A DNA stretch of 64,000 bases, taken from positions 13,454,001 through 13,518,000 of the forward strand of contig CM121341.1 in NCBI GenBank assembly GCA_051530055.1. The letters are read 5' to 3'. The notes below the pieces were generated by a model. The model searched no databases, had not been told where the DNA came from, and was given only the letters and a program-made list of their open reading frames with translations. Origin of the DNA: Neoechinorhynchus agilis (lineage: Eukaryota; Acanthocephala). Made by a program: the position numbers and the translations under genes. Below are positions 33,504 through 45,530 of this stretch, one piece after another; within the stretch, counting starts at the first letter, position 1, and every line of letters starts with the position of its first letter.

Positions 33504-36500
33504 ATGTCTTCGGTAATGCTGAAATTTTTGGAAGTAAATGATTTTAAATCCTATCGTGGGTATCATTTGATTGGACCTTTTACGAGTTTCACAGCAATCA
33601 TCGGTCCAAATGGTACTGGGAAATCAAACATCCTTGATGCGATTGCTTACGCTTTTGGAGAGCATCCTTGTAATATGCGAGCACGAAAAGTCGAGGACGT
33701 TATTCATTATGACGTCACCAAAGCTCCCAATAATCAATATGTTGAACATGGCGCAGGAGAAGTGGTCGTTAGTGTTATTTTCTTTGTCAATGGCAAAGAA
33801 GTGAAGTTCACGCGGCGAAATGTACCGAAACAATCCTCAGAGTATTCGATTGACGGAGAGCGAATGGAGTCTTCTACTTATCAAGAGCGACTTTGTGATA
33901 TGGGAATTCATATAAAAGCTCGGAATTATAGAGTTCTTCAAGGTCAAGTGGACACTGTACACGCACACTTAATGGTTGATGTAAGTCTTGACTTTTATTT
34001 GTCGAAGGGCGTAAAAATTAAAAGAATTCATTAATCCCGATTGTTTTCGGAGGCATAATCTTGCAAGCATGAATAATTCAATCTTTAAAAAACATTTTTT
34101 CCAAAATTTCGCATTTTAAGTTAGAAATTCTTTGTTTTTTTCTTAATGGTCGATCATTATTGGATAGCGCTTCGTTCACCAATGGACCGTACTATCTTGA
34201 TGGAAGAGCAATGTGGATCTATAGATCTTAAACGAGATTATGAACGCCTTAAAGTTCTTCTTGAAGAAAAAAACATGAAGCATCGTTCCATTGTACTTCG
34301 CAAACGGGATGCTATTAAACAACTCAAAATAGTTAGCCTTGAACAAACTCAGTCTGACAAAGCGAACGAAATGAATGAGAAACTGAAAGCTAAACAAATT
34401 GAACGCGCTGTAGTTCGACTTTGCTTTTTGGAGAAATTAGAAGAACGAATCAATAAAACTGAAGAAGAGATTAAGAACGAACTTAAACAATTGGCAGATG
34501 AAACTGATTCGAAACAGCGGATGATTAGTGAACAAAAACGGGCGATCGTGGATGCAGGAAAGGAATCGACTGATTTATCCAGACAATGCGTTGAATTGGA
34601 TAGCGAATTGATGAGAAAAACTAAGGAGTATATTAAGATAAAAGATAGTAGAATGAAAACAGAAGATAAATTAAAAATTAGTCGTTCAAGGGCTGCTCAT
34701 TGCGATGCTATTCGGAAACAGCTAGAAGATAATATGCGGTCGTATGAGCTAAATCTAAAGGAGATTGAGATAAGTCTTTCTATGGCTAGAAAAAATCGAG
34801 AGGAATGTGAGACGAATAATGTGATGGCTACCGACGAGCAGATCAATGAATATGATGATCTTAAGTGTGCTACTCTTCGTGGTTGTCATAAGGAAGATTT
34901 TAAACTTCGTGACATTGAATTGCAGATTAGGATTGGAAAGTGTAACCTGGAAAACGAGATGGAACGAAAGATGCGATTGATGCAACGGTTGAAAGATATT
35001 GAGGAAAGTGTTGCGGATAGGAGGTTGCTGATCCAGAACATAAGCGATAATCGGAATATGGTTGAAACTCAGATTAAACAAAGCACCCTTAAAATCGAAC
35101 AACAAACGGCCCGAAAAGCAGAACTTGACAAGTCTCTCGACAAGTTAAGGGTTGAATTTAACGAAATTGATTGTAAACTGCGTGGTGCTGAGATGGATGA
35201 AGAAGAGTGTAGGCGAGAAGAGAGGAAGGAAAAAGTGATCCAAGAGTTGAGCAAAATTACGACTGTGCATGGCCGATTGGCTGATCATGTTACTCCAATT
35301 CATAAGAAATATGCGATTCCACTTATGCAGGTAATGGAAGGACGATTGGATTCCTTGGTAATTGATAACATGGAAGAGGCAGAAAAGTGTGTTTCTTATC
35401 TAAAGGTTAATCGAGTTCCGGCCCTTAAATTTATTGTCTTAGGCTAGCCTTTCTTTGTTTAAATGTATGCTGCGATTTTATTTGAAATATTTGTACACGC
35501 ATAAAATTGCGATCTAAAGATGTTTGGCCGTGAAGGCTCACTGTTAGCGTCATTAAACATTATTTTTGTTTGATAAAAAATTTTTTTAAAAGAAACATAA
35601 TATATTTTTAACAATTCAAACAATCTGTTTGAAGCACACTCACCACCTCCCGCCAAATTCCAGCTTTTGTCCTTCCTCGACCGTCGCCATCACGCTGACA
35701 GCATAGCTCAGAGAAAATGGCAAATCGTTCCACTTTTATATGGCAACGTTTTGTAATGCGTAAAAAATTAAACCCTAATTAATTTACTAATGAAAACGTT
35801 GGCTTCCTCAATTCCATTTCGAATCCCGCATTCTTCTTACCAACTAACAGAACGTTGGACTATTTAAGGGACTTAAAATTTATCGACTAAAGTGAGTCAT
35901 TTTAATTGTGAAATAATAGTTTTACACGAGAAGAGTCAAATTAATCAAAACTTTTTTTAATTTGGTATTAATTTAGTTAGACTCAAATTGATCAAAACAA
36001 AAATTATGGTTTAGAAGTCTTCCTCCACGTAAAAGGATTTTTTTAATTAAGACGTCCGACGAAGTTCAACGCGTCTTTAGCATCTTTGTATAACTAACAA
36101 GCTGATGATGGATCCGGCAAGGTTCGCAGAACGTCTTTCACGGGGCGAAGACTTCTAAACAATAATTTTCTAATCATATAGCTTGCGGTACCTCCTCCTC
36201 CTCCTCCTCCTCCTCTTGAAATATCGACATTTCAAAATAATTTAGGAATGATGCGGCACATTTTTTGCTTTGGCACTCATACTGTTCAATATACTGATAA
36301 ATATAGAGAACGGCTAGTATGAAGAACATCAAACAACGAGAATTAGGCACTCACATCAGTTCTCTAAAGAACTCGAGTGCCAAACTTCTATACAACTGTG
36401 TATCCGTAAGCAAACCAATGATGCAAAATGTAGCAAAATGGATGATAGGAAACGCAGTGGTTGTCGAAACCGACCAAGAGGCGTATCGACTTGGATCTGA

Positions 36501-38864
36501 ACTTTGGAATTATAAGTACACGGTGATTTCACTAGAGGGCACAATGTATCGAAGCGATGTATCGATTACGGCTGGTAAGGCGGATTTGGCATCCAAAGCT
36601 AAAAAGTGGGATCATCGAAAAGTGGTTGCAATGGCTAGAAAAAGAAATGATATCCTTAATAAAATTCGAGAATGTAAGCGCGAGATCGCTGATTTGGATG
36701 AGATTCATTTGATCGAACGAAACCGCTTATCGTATGAGTTCCGACTATCCGAGATAAAAAGAGAATTATCGAAGTCGGAATATCTTTTAATTGAATTTGA
36801 AAGCGATTTGGCGGAAACTTTGAAACAACAAGAGGAAATCGAAAAAGCCATTCGGCCAATCGAACAACAAATTAGCAAGTTGAATCAAGATAAGGAGGCT
36901 GTCTTATCTAGAATTCATGCCATACAGGATAAGATTTTCGCTGATTTTTGTCTACGTCATAATTGCAAGAATATTCGTGATTTTGAGAATAATCGATTGA
37001 ATGCAAAGAATATAGCAAGGAGAAAAGTGAATGAAGCGGAACAACAATTCAATAGAGTAAGCAAATTATATGAGATGGAGAAGCAACGATTAAGTGATCA
37101 TATTGGATCGCTAGATACGGTTGAAGTGATCGATGCACTGATCGAGAGGTTATCGGAATTTCAAGAAAAGGAAAACGAGCTAAAGAAGCTGATAGAAGAA
37201 TGGGATTTGAGTATTAAAGCAAAAAGAAAGAAAATCGGTGAAAATCAAGGGATAATGTCGAATATAAAGCTAGCTATTAACTTGCTTAAAGACGAATTGG
37301 TTGAGTTAGAAGAAAATATTTCAACTGTAAAAGGTAAATTAAATGCGGTCCAATTAAAGCGAAATCAATGTCATGTTGATCGCCATTTATGTCTGAAAAA
37401 GTCTAAAGATGATAATGTTCCTTTACCTTTTCTGAGAGGTGATTTTGACCAAATCGGTGCAGGCGCGTATTTTGACTATCAATACTGCGATACTCAAGAT
37501 GCTCAAGAACTTTTCAGTTCGGAATTATCTTTGGAATTTGACTATTCCATTCTCGACGATCAATTAATTGGTATCATTGAAAAAGCAATTCCTCTTGATA
37601 TTATGGCCAGTTTTGATGGATATGTGGGGTATAATGTGTATTCGAATCGTCTGTCGTCGATTGAAAACGAAATCAATGAGATTAATGATTTTTTCAACAC
37701 TTTGAGTATAACGGTCTCGTCTACGAACATCACAGAACGTGTAAAAACGGTCAAAAATCTGATAGCTGAAATTGATGAAGAGTTTTGTGTTAGTCGAGCG
37801 GAATTCGACCGGATAAAGTCGGAATTCGGAGACGTGAAAAAAGAACGAATGGAAAGGTTTACCAAATTACTTGATCATATGAAACAGAAATTAGACGTTT
37901 ACTATAAAGCGCTTAACCAAGCAAACGAAGCAAAGGCTTATCTGTTTCCTGAGAATCCAGATGAGCCGTATTTGGGCGGTATAAGTTTTAGTTCTATTCC
38001 ACCAGGGAAACGGTATATCAAAATGGATAAATTATCAGGTGGAGAACAGACAATAGCTGCTTTGGCATTTTTGTTTGCGATGAGAAGGTATGAAATTTAC
38101 TCGTATTTATTTCTGTAGTCAATTTTAGCTTAATACAATCTCCTTTATTGATAATGGATGAAGTGGATGCCAATTTGGATTCTACCAATCTGAATAAGGT
38201 AATGTTAAATAACGAGATTCTGTCTTTCACCCGTGAGTTTTGAAACCTTTCAAAGCTGCAAGATGCGATTGTCGTTCATCAAAACGTTTTCTTGTATTTT
38301 AATCTGTAGGAGACCTGTAATATTTCAACCATTACAATGTGTAAATACTTTAAATTGTCCTTAAATAAAGCATTGATTTTGCTTAGGAACTTTAGTAAAA
38401 TAGCTAAAATCTTCGTGGTAGAATCGAATATTTCAGGAACTTTAGTCTATTAAAGATGACACTGAAGTGTGCAGATCTCTGTGTTTTTTGCGATCTTCAG
38501 AATGTACTTCATTCGACATTTTGCTCACTTCAATTCTAGCTGATCAAATTTATCAAATCGGAAACCACGGACAATGACCTTCAATGCATTATAATCTCAC
38601 TAAAAAGCAATTTATTCGCTAACGCATCATCTCTAATTGGTGTTTGTCCTCAGGTTTGCTCTCTAAAACTTGTAAACATAACAAGTCAGTTTTTGTGGAC
38701 AGATTCATGGATCGAGCAATAGCAAGACTATTAGTTTAGACCTCACTCAATATTCTGATGAACCAGTGTTCGATGACGAAATCTTAGAAATCGATTCATC
38801 AGAGGAGCTACTGAGTACATCGACTAGCAAAATAACTTCAGGAGACGAGAACGAACAACCTTAA
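33504..38864 (+). CDS. SMC1: SMC1 cohesin subunit (multi-exon)
   Basis: Exons: 33504-~33980, ~34146-35435, 36307-38087, 38129-38198, 38540-38653 and 38703-38864, about 1290 aa (human SMC1A 1233). Walker A is IIGPNGTGKSN, and EVNDFKSYRGYHLIGPF is the SMC1 N-terminus. RSPMDRTILMEEQ resembles NPKERTALFEEI. Long coiled coils flank a hinge (GRLADHVTPIHKKYAIPLMQ, then WMIGNAVVVETDQEAYRL, SLEGTMYRSDVSI). The C-terminal head has YLGGISFSSIPPGKRYIKM, signature LSGGEQTIAALAF, Walker B LLIMDEVDANLDSTN, and the SMC1 end (IIISLKSNLFANASSLIGV, KTISLDLTQYSDEP). SMC1 pairs with SMC3 in cohesin. The intron 35436-36306 (871 nt) carries two transposon scraps. The exon 1/exon 2 junction is unclear: the frame needs AL-R-S-P soon after QVDT, and no fully consistent GT-AG pair was found there. 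Confidence 0.88.
34008..34071 (-). repeat. Penelope-tail-like short repeat in an SMC1 intron
   Basis: Similar to 45205-45276 and 58029-58101 (shared AAATTAAAAGAATT, CCGAT, AATCTTG). It is the most diverged of the three. It lies in the first SMC1 intron. Confidence 0.4.
35640..35702 (-). mobile_element. LINE subfamily-1 3'-end scrap in the large SMC1 intron
   Basis: The minus strand matches the last coding bases of the LINE at 14.74-14.80 kb (AGCGTGATGGCGACGGTCGA against AGCGTGATAGCGACAGCCGA, then the TTTGGCGGGAGG end). About 60 bp only. Confidence 0.6.
36000..36200. repeat. foldback repeat, family F copy 2, in the SMC1 intron
   Basis: Arms: TTAGAAGTCTTC near 36010 and GAAGACTTCTAAAC near 36150. 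The + strand has AACAAGCTGATGATG (CTGATGA at 36112-36118), then GGATCC, GGTTCG and CAGAACGTC, a decayed version of the hammerhead-like core. The outer end runs into CATATAGCTTGCGGTACC and a (CCT)8 run at ~36190-36214. Confidence 0.7.
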
Positions 38865-39720
38865 GCGAAATGCTGGGAACTATATGGGAAAATGTTGATC
38901 AGAGATAAACTTGGATCTTCTCTGGTTGCCAGATTTCTAATAAAAATATATTTTGCATTTGGATTTCTCCAATTTTATTCTACTTAACATACCATCATAA
39001 TTATGTAAATTGGAAGATTTTAAACGTGGTGTTTTTGGCAAAGCAAAAGAAAACCAAAATTTATCAACAATGGACAACCTGCAGCAAACATGAAGATAAT
39101 TTTATCTAAAAATTGCGTTTTTAATTATGATCATGCGTATATCTCTTTTAAGATGCAATAAGTAAATTTTGATTGATTTTTCGTCTCACGAGATCCAACG
39201 TAAACCTTGCATAGCGTCTACTTTCTTTTCAACACGAAAGCTACTCCAACATTTCAAACTCTCGGAAACGAAACCGTTTCGTTGCCTATTCCTGAATTAG
39301 CGCCCCTGATTATCAGAGATGCGATCTTCAACATTGTATTGATGATGAAAAATTGTGGACATGAAGATGTTCTTTAAGGAAAAAGAAAATGAGTCTCGAT
39401 TGCACTGAAATCGGTTCGAACTTTTTTAATATGGAAATTATTTTTCACATTAACCTTGACAACGATTGTGCGCCAAAATATCTGATTCAATAAATTACTT
39501 CAATTTTTCACCGTAAAAAGACACGAACGCTTCATTCTTAAAACATTCGCATTGTCGTACCTTTTTTCAGGAGGTAATTTCGTTCATTTGAAGTAAACAT
39601 AAAATATCACACGATTGACGGTTACTTGTGAAAAAATTGAACCTCATAATTTTTACAACATGCGGATTGGTCACTAGGATAATATAGTGAAATACATTGT
39701 ATTTTACTATGGAATCTTAA
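38865..39720. other. intergenic, SMC1 to WD40 gene
   Basis: AT-rich, no gene or shared repeat recognised. Presumably the SMC1 3' UTR and WD40-gene promoter. Confidence 0.4.
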
Positions 39721-42292
39721 ATGACAATGAGTTCTGGAGTGAAAAGTTCATTTGATAGTTCAATTGAATTAAAGAAGGAAGAATATGAGCCGAAGATTAA
39801 TAGTGTCAAATCCATGACAAAAGGAGATCCATGGGTATTACCAAAGTCGCAAATTAAAGAGGGTTGTTATGGAACAAAACTTCTTATTGATTCCAGCATT
39901 CACCAAAAGCAATTTGAACCACAATTTGCCCATCATGTGATACAGAGTGGTAAATCTCAAGTTACAAAAATGAAACCCGGGCATTTTATGTGCAGAATGG
40001 TTGATACGTACGTCGAAAGAGGAGAGCTTAAGGTAGATGTGAAATATTCCTTTTTTTGGTTAACTATGATCCCTGAATAGTATGAATGTCCGCCGTTAGG
40101 GTCGGAGTTTTGCTCGAGGATTTCTCCGTCGAAATATGTCGATCTCAGTACGACGAATATTCAATCTAATAATAAAGCCGTGTTTGATAGTGATCTAAAA
40201 TGGGACGCTGCATCAACACTCAATCATATTTCGGTTCTTAACTATGTTTTCATAATTACTAAATTTACATTTGAGAACTATAGGACGCTTTGGACAATCT
40301 TGACGTTGCCGTTAGAAGTAAAAATACTACATACACTCAATTATACAGTAAACGCAAGGACGCTGACGATGTAGGCATTGCCCACGTTGCAGAATATCGG
40401 TAAAGTTTAAGCTTGTGATTTTTAACTATCTTTTTGATAAAAAAATTAGTTTTGATTTTGGTTTATCGTCTAAATTAGAAGACAGACGCGCTTTGTTATT
40501 GGATTGGTCGCCTATAATCTCAGATCACTTCATTGCTATTCATACATACCCTGAATTCGGAAATGATCATTTCTCGTATGTAAATTTATGGTCTGCAGGT
40601 AAGTGGAAAATAATAGTCTTTATGGTCAACTATTGTTTGATTTAGACAATTCGACTTTTCCACTTCGCGATGTTGTTTGTGCCGACAGCCTCACAAGTGT
40701 AAAATTCAATCGGATAGATTCAAATATTTTCATTGGAGGAACGCGTTTGGGATCAGGACGTACATTGCATTTTTCTATTTATAAAAACCTTATTTTTCTC
40801 TCTAGTTTTGTTTGACATTAGGAAACCGGATATGAATTACGAACAAACAACGAAAATAAAGGATATTATACCTGGTCCAGCAACAGCCGTTGATTGGTTC
40901 TCTTCATCGAATCAATACATGTTTGTACTAGCTTATTCCAATGGAGTGGTAAATGCTTTAACATAAATTATAAGCCTCATTTCACCTTAAAAAAGATGAG
41001 GTTTTGGGATGCTCGAAACTTAGCAGAAATAGTGGCAGCTACTCAACTGAAGGATCACAGCATTAACACAATGCTAATTTCACCAATTACAGTAAGCAAT
41101 CCATACAAGGAACAAATAGTTAGAGCATTTTTCCCAATACAGGATAATATAACGATCACAGGCAGTCTTCATGGCTCTTTGTGTTTCATAGAAGGCACCT
41201 ATGCAGACCCGTCATCCATCGATTTGACACGATTTTCCGGACTGACTGGTCCTGTGTTAAATATCGACGCACATTCAACACTGCCAAGTCTTCTATTGAC
41301 CTCTGATTGCCAAAACGTAAAGATTTTTTCATCATATTATCACTCCAAGGACATCCATACGACAAGGTTCTTATATCTATCATTTTGCCTAGGTACATTT
41401 CAGCGAAATTACGTTAAGGATTGCTAATGAGATGTCAGTCGGAGCTCGTTGGCTACAGGGTCCAACGAGTCTCTTTGCGTCCGCGCATACGAATGGAATT
41501 GTGAATATTTGGTCCGTGGACGAGCGACGCGGAAATCCTGCTTTTTCTACAATTGTAAGACTGTTTTAGATATTGCATTTTTTAAGGATGATATTCGCGT
41601 TGAATAGGTAGGTTCTAACTGTACCGCAATGACAGTTAGTCCACATGGATATAATCCAATCATTGTTGGGAATAAAGAAGGTGCATTGAACCTAGTTCAA
41701 CTGAGTCCGAATATACAAATTGAACATAATTTTGAGAATACTCATTATGTAGGTTTAATTTGCACTTTTCCTTGTGAATCATTCTTATTTTCAGTTTGAA
41801 GCAAAAGCTCTTATTCGCCGAAGGAGACAGGATAACGTTGATAATTTATATTCATATATCGATAACGTTCTAAATGAAGCAAAAAAGAAAAATCCGTTTC
41901 AAGAATCGACCGGGTCTGGAGAATCTGGCGCGGATACACATGTGGACGATTACGAAAAAAACAATAATTACGAACGCGAGGATCATTCAGATTCAGAAAT
42001 TATTGAAACGTCAAAAAGTTCAATGATGAAGTGGAGTTTTAGCGAGGAGGAGATAAATAATATCAATAACGAGGTTGATAGTGTCTTAGAGAACATCAGT
42101 CAAGTACAAAGTGAAAGTCTAATTGGCAAATCATCGGCAGTCGACACGATATATTCAGGTGTAAATTTTGAACACTTTGATAGGTTATATGGTGAAACAA
42201 ATAGTGAAGATTTGAGTGACATCCTAGAGATTCTAGCAAAAGTCAAATTGACGGATATCGCGGATGATCTGGAGAGTGATGATGTTAATTGA
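39721..42292 (+). CDS. WD40 protein, dynein-intermediate-chain-like (10 exons)
   Basis: Exons: 39721-40038, 40081-40245, 40284-40399, 40450-40598, 40646-40759, 40806-40948, 40996-~41366, 41393-41554, 41608-41748 and 41795-42292. Most introns are 38-54 nt GT-AG, about 720 aa in all. After a ~190-residue N-terminal part come WD repeats: LLLDWSPIISDHFIAIHTYP, VNLWSA, SVKFNRIDSNIFIGGTRLGS with LLFDIRKPD, ATAVDWFSSSN with RFWDARN, ARWLQGPTSLFASAHTNG with VNIWSVDE, and YNPIIVGNKEGALNLVQLSP. The order (DP/GG repeat, RFWD repeat, a late repeat followed by xxVGNKEGxxxLxxxSP) resembles axonemal intermediate chains such as DNAI2. The C-terminal tail is acidic, with EFEAKAL..RRRR-type helices. The exon 7/8 junction is not resolved: the frame preferred for VHFSEITLRI does not fit the nearest donor. 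It could instead be another WD40 protein. Confidence 0.6.
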
Positions 42293-43384
42293 TAAAAACC
42301 AATCCATTAGTTTATAAAAGCGAATTACGGTGAAGAATTAGTAATTAATCCATGCATTACAGAATTAAAAAGTTGCACATCTTTACCGCAGTGACTACAT
42401 TTTGACGACGAAAGAAGTGTTTTCACTTACATTTCACTCTCGTAATGTTGCTGGGGTTTAACTGTACACTGAACCGTGACCTATCGCGGTTGAATGAAGA
42501 GCTAACCCACTTAACCGTCGAATCATTACATTTTCGCCTTATAACAATTCAAATTCGAAATTTTGCGTGCAAAGAAAAGATGATTGGCCGTTTTGTTACG
42601 GTAAAAGTATTAAAAAAATTGTTTATATTATTTTACCTACAAATATATCCATATCCTCTTAATTTGAATACTGTTTCAAATCCCAAGGGTATGAATGTTT
42701 ACCTGAGGAATTAGCAATCTTAGAGGGTAAGTCGTTTTTATTGCTACATCACTTTTGCTACCTTCGAGAATAATTCAATTAAAATAGAGATTTAACTACT
42801 CGTTTTGGTTACTGGCACCACATCTCGGTTTGTGAAAGATAACAAAACGGTGCTACACCCGCGATAAATACAAGCGGCACCAACTATCTAAAAGATGAAA
42901 GTGGAGATTGAATATTTCACTTAATCATTCAAAAAACCATTCTTATATCGAAGTAAAAAAATAAATTGAAAGTCGTCCATTTATAAATATACGAAGGCAG
43001 GTTAAGTATAGACGTTAGAGCACTGCAAAAAAATTTCTTTTTAGAATAATTTAGTTAACAAGTATCATATTTTACGTGACAAACTACCAAAATGTCACGT
43101 ACTTTGATTAAAAACGGTTTTTATAACAAGCCCACAAATATAGTTAAAATAAAGATAATTTAAATTTAATCACCTCTACAAATAGCACGTTTTGCAATCT
43201 TAAAAGCTCCTGATGAATTATTGTCGACTGATAATCAAACGCGACTGTAATTATTGACTGCCATTTTAACTTTTTGATAGCATGAGAAGATAATAGCCAA
43301 CAGTAAGTTCAAAACATTGCGCTTATACGTTATTTTAGTTTCTACTTCAAAGTTCATTGAGTAACCAACAAACACTCAGCAGTT
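42293..43384. other. intergenic, nothing assignable
   Basis: AT-rich. One 89-codon frame at 42445-42714 has no recognisable features and is not called. Confidence 0.4.
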
Positions 43385-43930
43385 TGACATCAGCATTGTT
43401 TGCTGAATTCGACAACTTTATACAAGAATGGTGACTAAGAATATATGAGCATTTTATCTTTAAAGTACGAGATTCTAGACTGCTTTGGCGTCAGAATTTT
43501 GAAAACAAATGATTTTTGTGTATGAACTGAATAATCGATATTTTTGTATTAGATAATAGAAAAAGTATTTTGGGAAGCAAAGGAAAATATATTTTTGTTA
43601 AATTGCACTCCGGCCGAGATAAATAAAATGGCATTTTTCCAAAAGGTCTAAACAAAATCGCATGCCAAAATTAATAATGCTGGAGCTTTGCATGCGGAAT
43701 TGGACACATACCCTAAAAATTGGTTATTTTGATGAATATTTCGGCATTTGATTCAAAATAATGTTAGCCCTCAGTTTTAGATAAGCAACACATAAATTTC
43801 TGGTATATAAATTATTGATGAATATTAATATCATAATCATATTCGGAAAACAACAATATTTTCCAACGCTAGAAATCGGTAGAACCCCCCCGGTTCTAAT
43901 AACGGCTAGGAATTTCCTGAAAGCATCGCA

Positions 43931-44800
43931 ATGTTCACCGACAATCAAGAAATCGAACCGGGATCCTTCTACCAGAAATACGTTAAAATGATCACCACCA
44001 AATGGAAGACCCGGAAGCAAGCCGACTTCATAACGGCTAACTATCTCATTGTAAGAGCAGACCATGAGTGTTTGGTTACCTTTTTTAAAGAAGCTGCTTA
44101 TCTGCAATTCTCTGATTATCCTCAACTGATGTTCAAGGATAAATCTGTCGCCATCGATTACCTAAAGAAAAGAAAGGATGTAATAGAAATGATCACTAAA
44201 AAGGATTGTGAAGGAGCTCGAAATATTATTAATGAAAGGTGGAATTCGCTTCTTGAACGACACGAGCAACTCGAATTTATTTTGCGTTGCCAGGAATTGC
44301 TAGACAAAATGTCCGACAATCACGATCCTGTTGGAGCCCTGCGATTCGCACGAGAGCATTTGAGCAGGTTTATGTTCAAAACTAGAGCAAGAGATCGCTC
44401 AATATTTAAAATAATGTCCATGGTTACATTGAAAGATCCCAAAAATTCCACTTTTTCTTATTTGCTCCTGGACGAAAAACGAGTACGAACTTCGAAGAAG
44501 GTGAATTTATTGTTGATGCGGGAAACTGAGCGATTAGCAGCAATGGATGCCTTTGATGAAGAGGACATTAAACTCGATCCAATTCCCGATTCGAACTTGT
44601 ACAGCGCCTACATGGCGTCTTTTACTATGATATCGATTATTGGACTTTTGGAGAACATGGAATATGACGTGGATCCAGCAACGGAGATCAAGCTCTTGGA
44701 TGTATTTCCTTTGCAATTTCATGGCACTCCATCTGCTCACACAAGACAACAAGTGCAGGAAAGTAGAGAATCCAACATCGGTAGACATGATCTACAATGA
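43931..44800 (+). CDS. GID8-like: LisH/CTLH/CRA-domain protein, GID8-like, copy 2
   Basis: 289 aa, full length, differing from copy 1 in a handful of residues (INERWNS, DPVGAL, SMVTLKD). Same start context and same unusual C-terminus. The uninterrupted upstream region makes this the more likely functional locus, though both frames are open. It probably acts as a CTLH E3 ligase scaffold, as for copy 1; the functional statement is by family only. The partial copy at 50.9 kb shares its V and T variants, so that fragment is closer to this copy than to copy 1. Confidence 0.65.
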   Translation: MFTDNQEIEPGSFYQKYVKMITTKWKTRKQADFITANYLIVRADHECLVTFFKEAAYLQFSDYPQLMFKDKSVAIDYLKKRKDVIEMITKKDCEGARNIINERWNSLLERHEQLEFILRCQELLDKMSDNHDPVGALRFAREHLSRFMFKTRARDRSIFKIMSMVTLKDPKNSTFSYLLLDEKRVRTSKKVNLLLMRETERLAAMDAFDEEDIKLDPIPDSNLYSAYMASFTMISIIGLLENMEYDVDPATEIKLLDVFPLQFHGTPSAHTRQQVQESRESNIGRHDLQ

Positions 44801-44846
44801 CATTGATATTTTTAAATTAAATATTTCTATTTTTATGTCGATATGT

Positions 44847-44980
44847 GGGGTACCGAGGTACATGATTAGGATTATTGTTTAGGTTATCACCCGGTAAATA
44901 ATTTTTTACTAAAGACGTTTCGAACCTCGTGGGGCTTAGTATTCGACGATATTCGAAACGTCTTTAGTAAAAATTATTTA
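44847..44980. repeat. foldback repeat, family F copy 3 (shortened)
   Basis: Same position relative to GID8 as copy 1, so it predates the duplication. The loop-proximal part with CTGATGA is deleted (GAACCTCGT runs directly into GGGGCTTAG), and the right arm is cut after AAATTATTTA. Confidence 0.75.
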
Positions 44981-45080
44981 ACAAGTGACATCGCCGACAT
45001 AAAGGAACGACAAATTCTGTAAACTTACAGATCAAAAAACACTGAATTACAGAGAGCTTTAGCATACGAAATCCACCAGA

Positions 45081-45530
45081 TACCTGAACTGGAGAAATAT
45101 CGAAATCGGCTGAAAATTAAATCTGAAGGCTACGTATTAAAATCGATGGTAAATGATAAAATTACTGTTTTTGTTTGAAGATTGAAATATTCATGCTTGT
45201 TTATGGCATAAAAATTAAAAGAATTTATTAAATCCGATATTTCAGCACACAATCTTGTGCCTTTATCAAGGTTGTTTAAGTGTTTTATTTGTACAGTGCT
45301 CTTTTAGATGCTTGATTTTTCCCGTAGTTAAGGGAGATTTCCTTTCGTCGAGGAGATCGTTCGGTTTTCCGGACTCATGGACACCTCCATGTTTTAGCAT
45401 TTTTATGGGTGGCTCAACCGGTAGTCCTTTTGATAGATATTTTATTTTTCCATACACGGCCGAATGGACACACTGTCCACCGATTTCGGTTTGGGAAGCG
45501 CTGGTCTGCGCTCAATGCCCCAAAACCGTA
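45081..45530. other. unassigned spacer with one Penelope-tail-like repeat
   Basis: Apart from the short repeat at 45205-45276 nothing was recognised. A 94-codon frame (45255-45539) overlaps the repeats and is not called. Confidence 0.3.
45205..45276 (-). repeat. Penelope-tail-like short repeat
   Basis: The minus strand reads CTTGATAAAGGCACAAGATT, GTGTGCTGAAATATCGG, then ATTTAATAAATTC. GGCACA and TGTGTGC can pair around AGAT, and GAAATATC follows: a decayed CUGANGA / stem II / GAAA arrangement like those found at Penelope 3' ends. Shared with 58029-58101. Confidence 0.45.

Larger units (their letters stand above)
43385..45080. repeat. GID8 segmental duplication, block 2
   Basis: Matches block 1 from GCATCAGCATTGTTTGCTGA at 43390 to the GACATAAAGGAACGACA stretch at ~45000. 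It lacks the two LINE fragments that interrupt block 1, so it shows the uninterrupted order. The foldback at its 3' end is shared but shortened here. Confidence 0.8.

Noticed and set aside
38755-38790. CTGATGAACCAG...GACGAAATC as a hammerhead-like motif
   Set aside because: It lies within the last SMC1 exon and has no matching stem; it is coding sequence (SDEPVFDDEI).
42445-42714. 89-codon frame downstream of the WD40 gene
   Set aside because: No recognisable feature, AT-driven composition, and no splice link to the WD40 gene.
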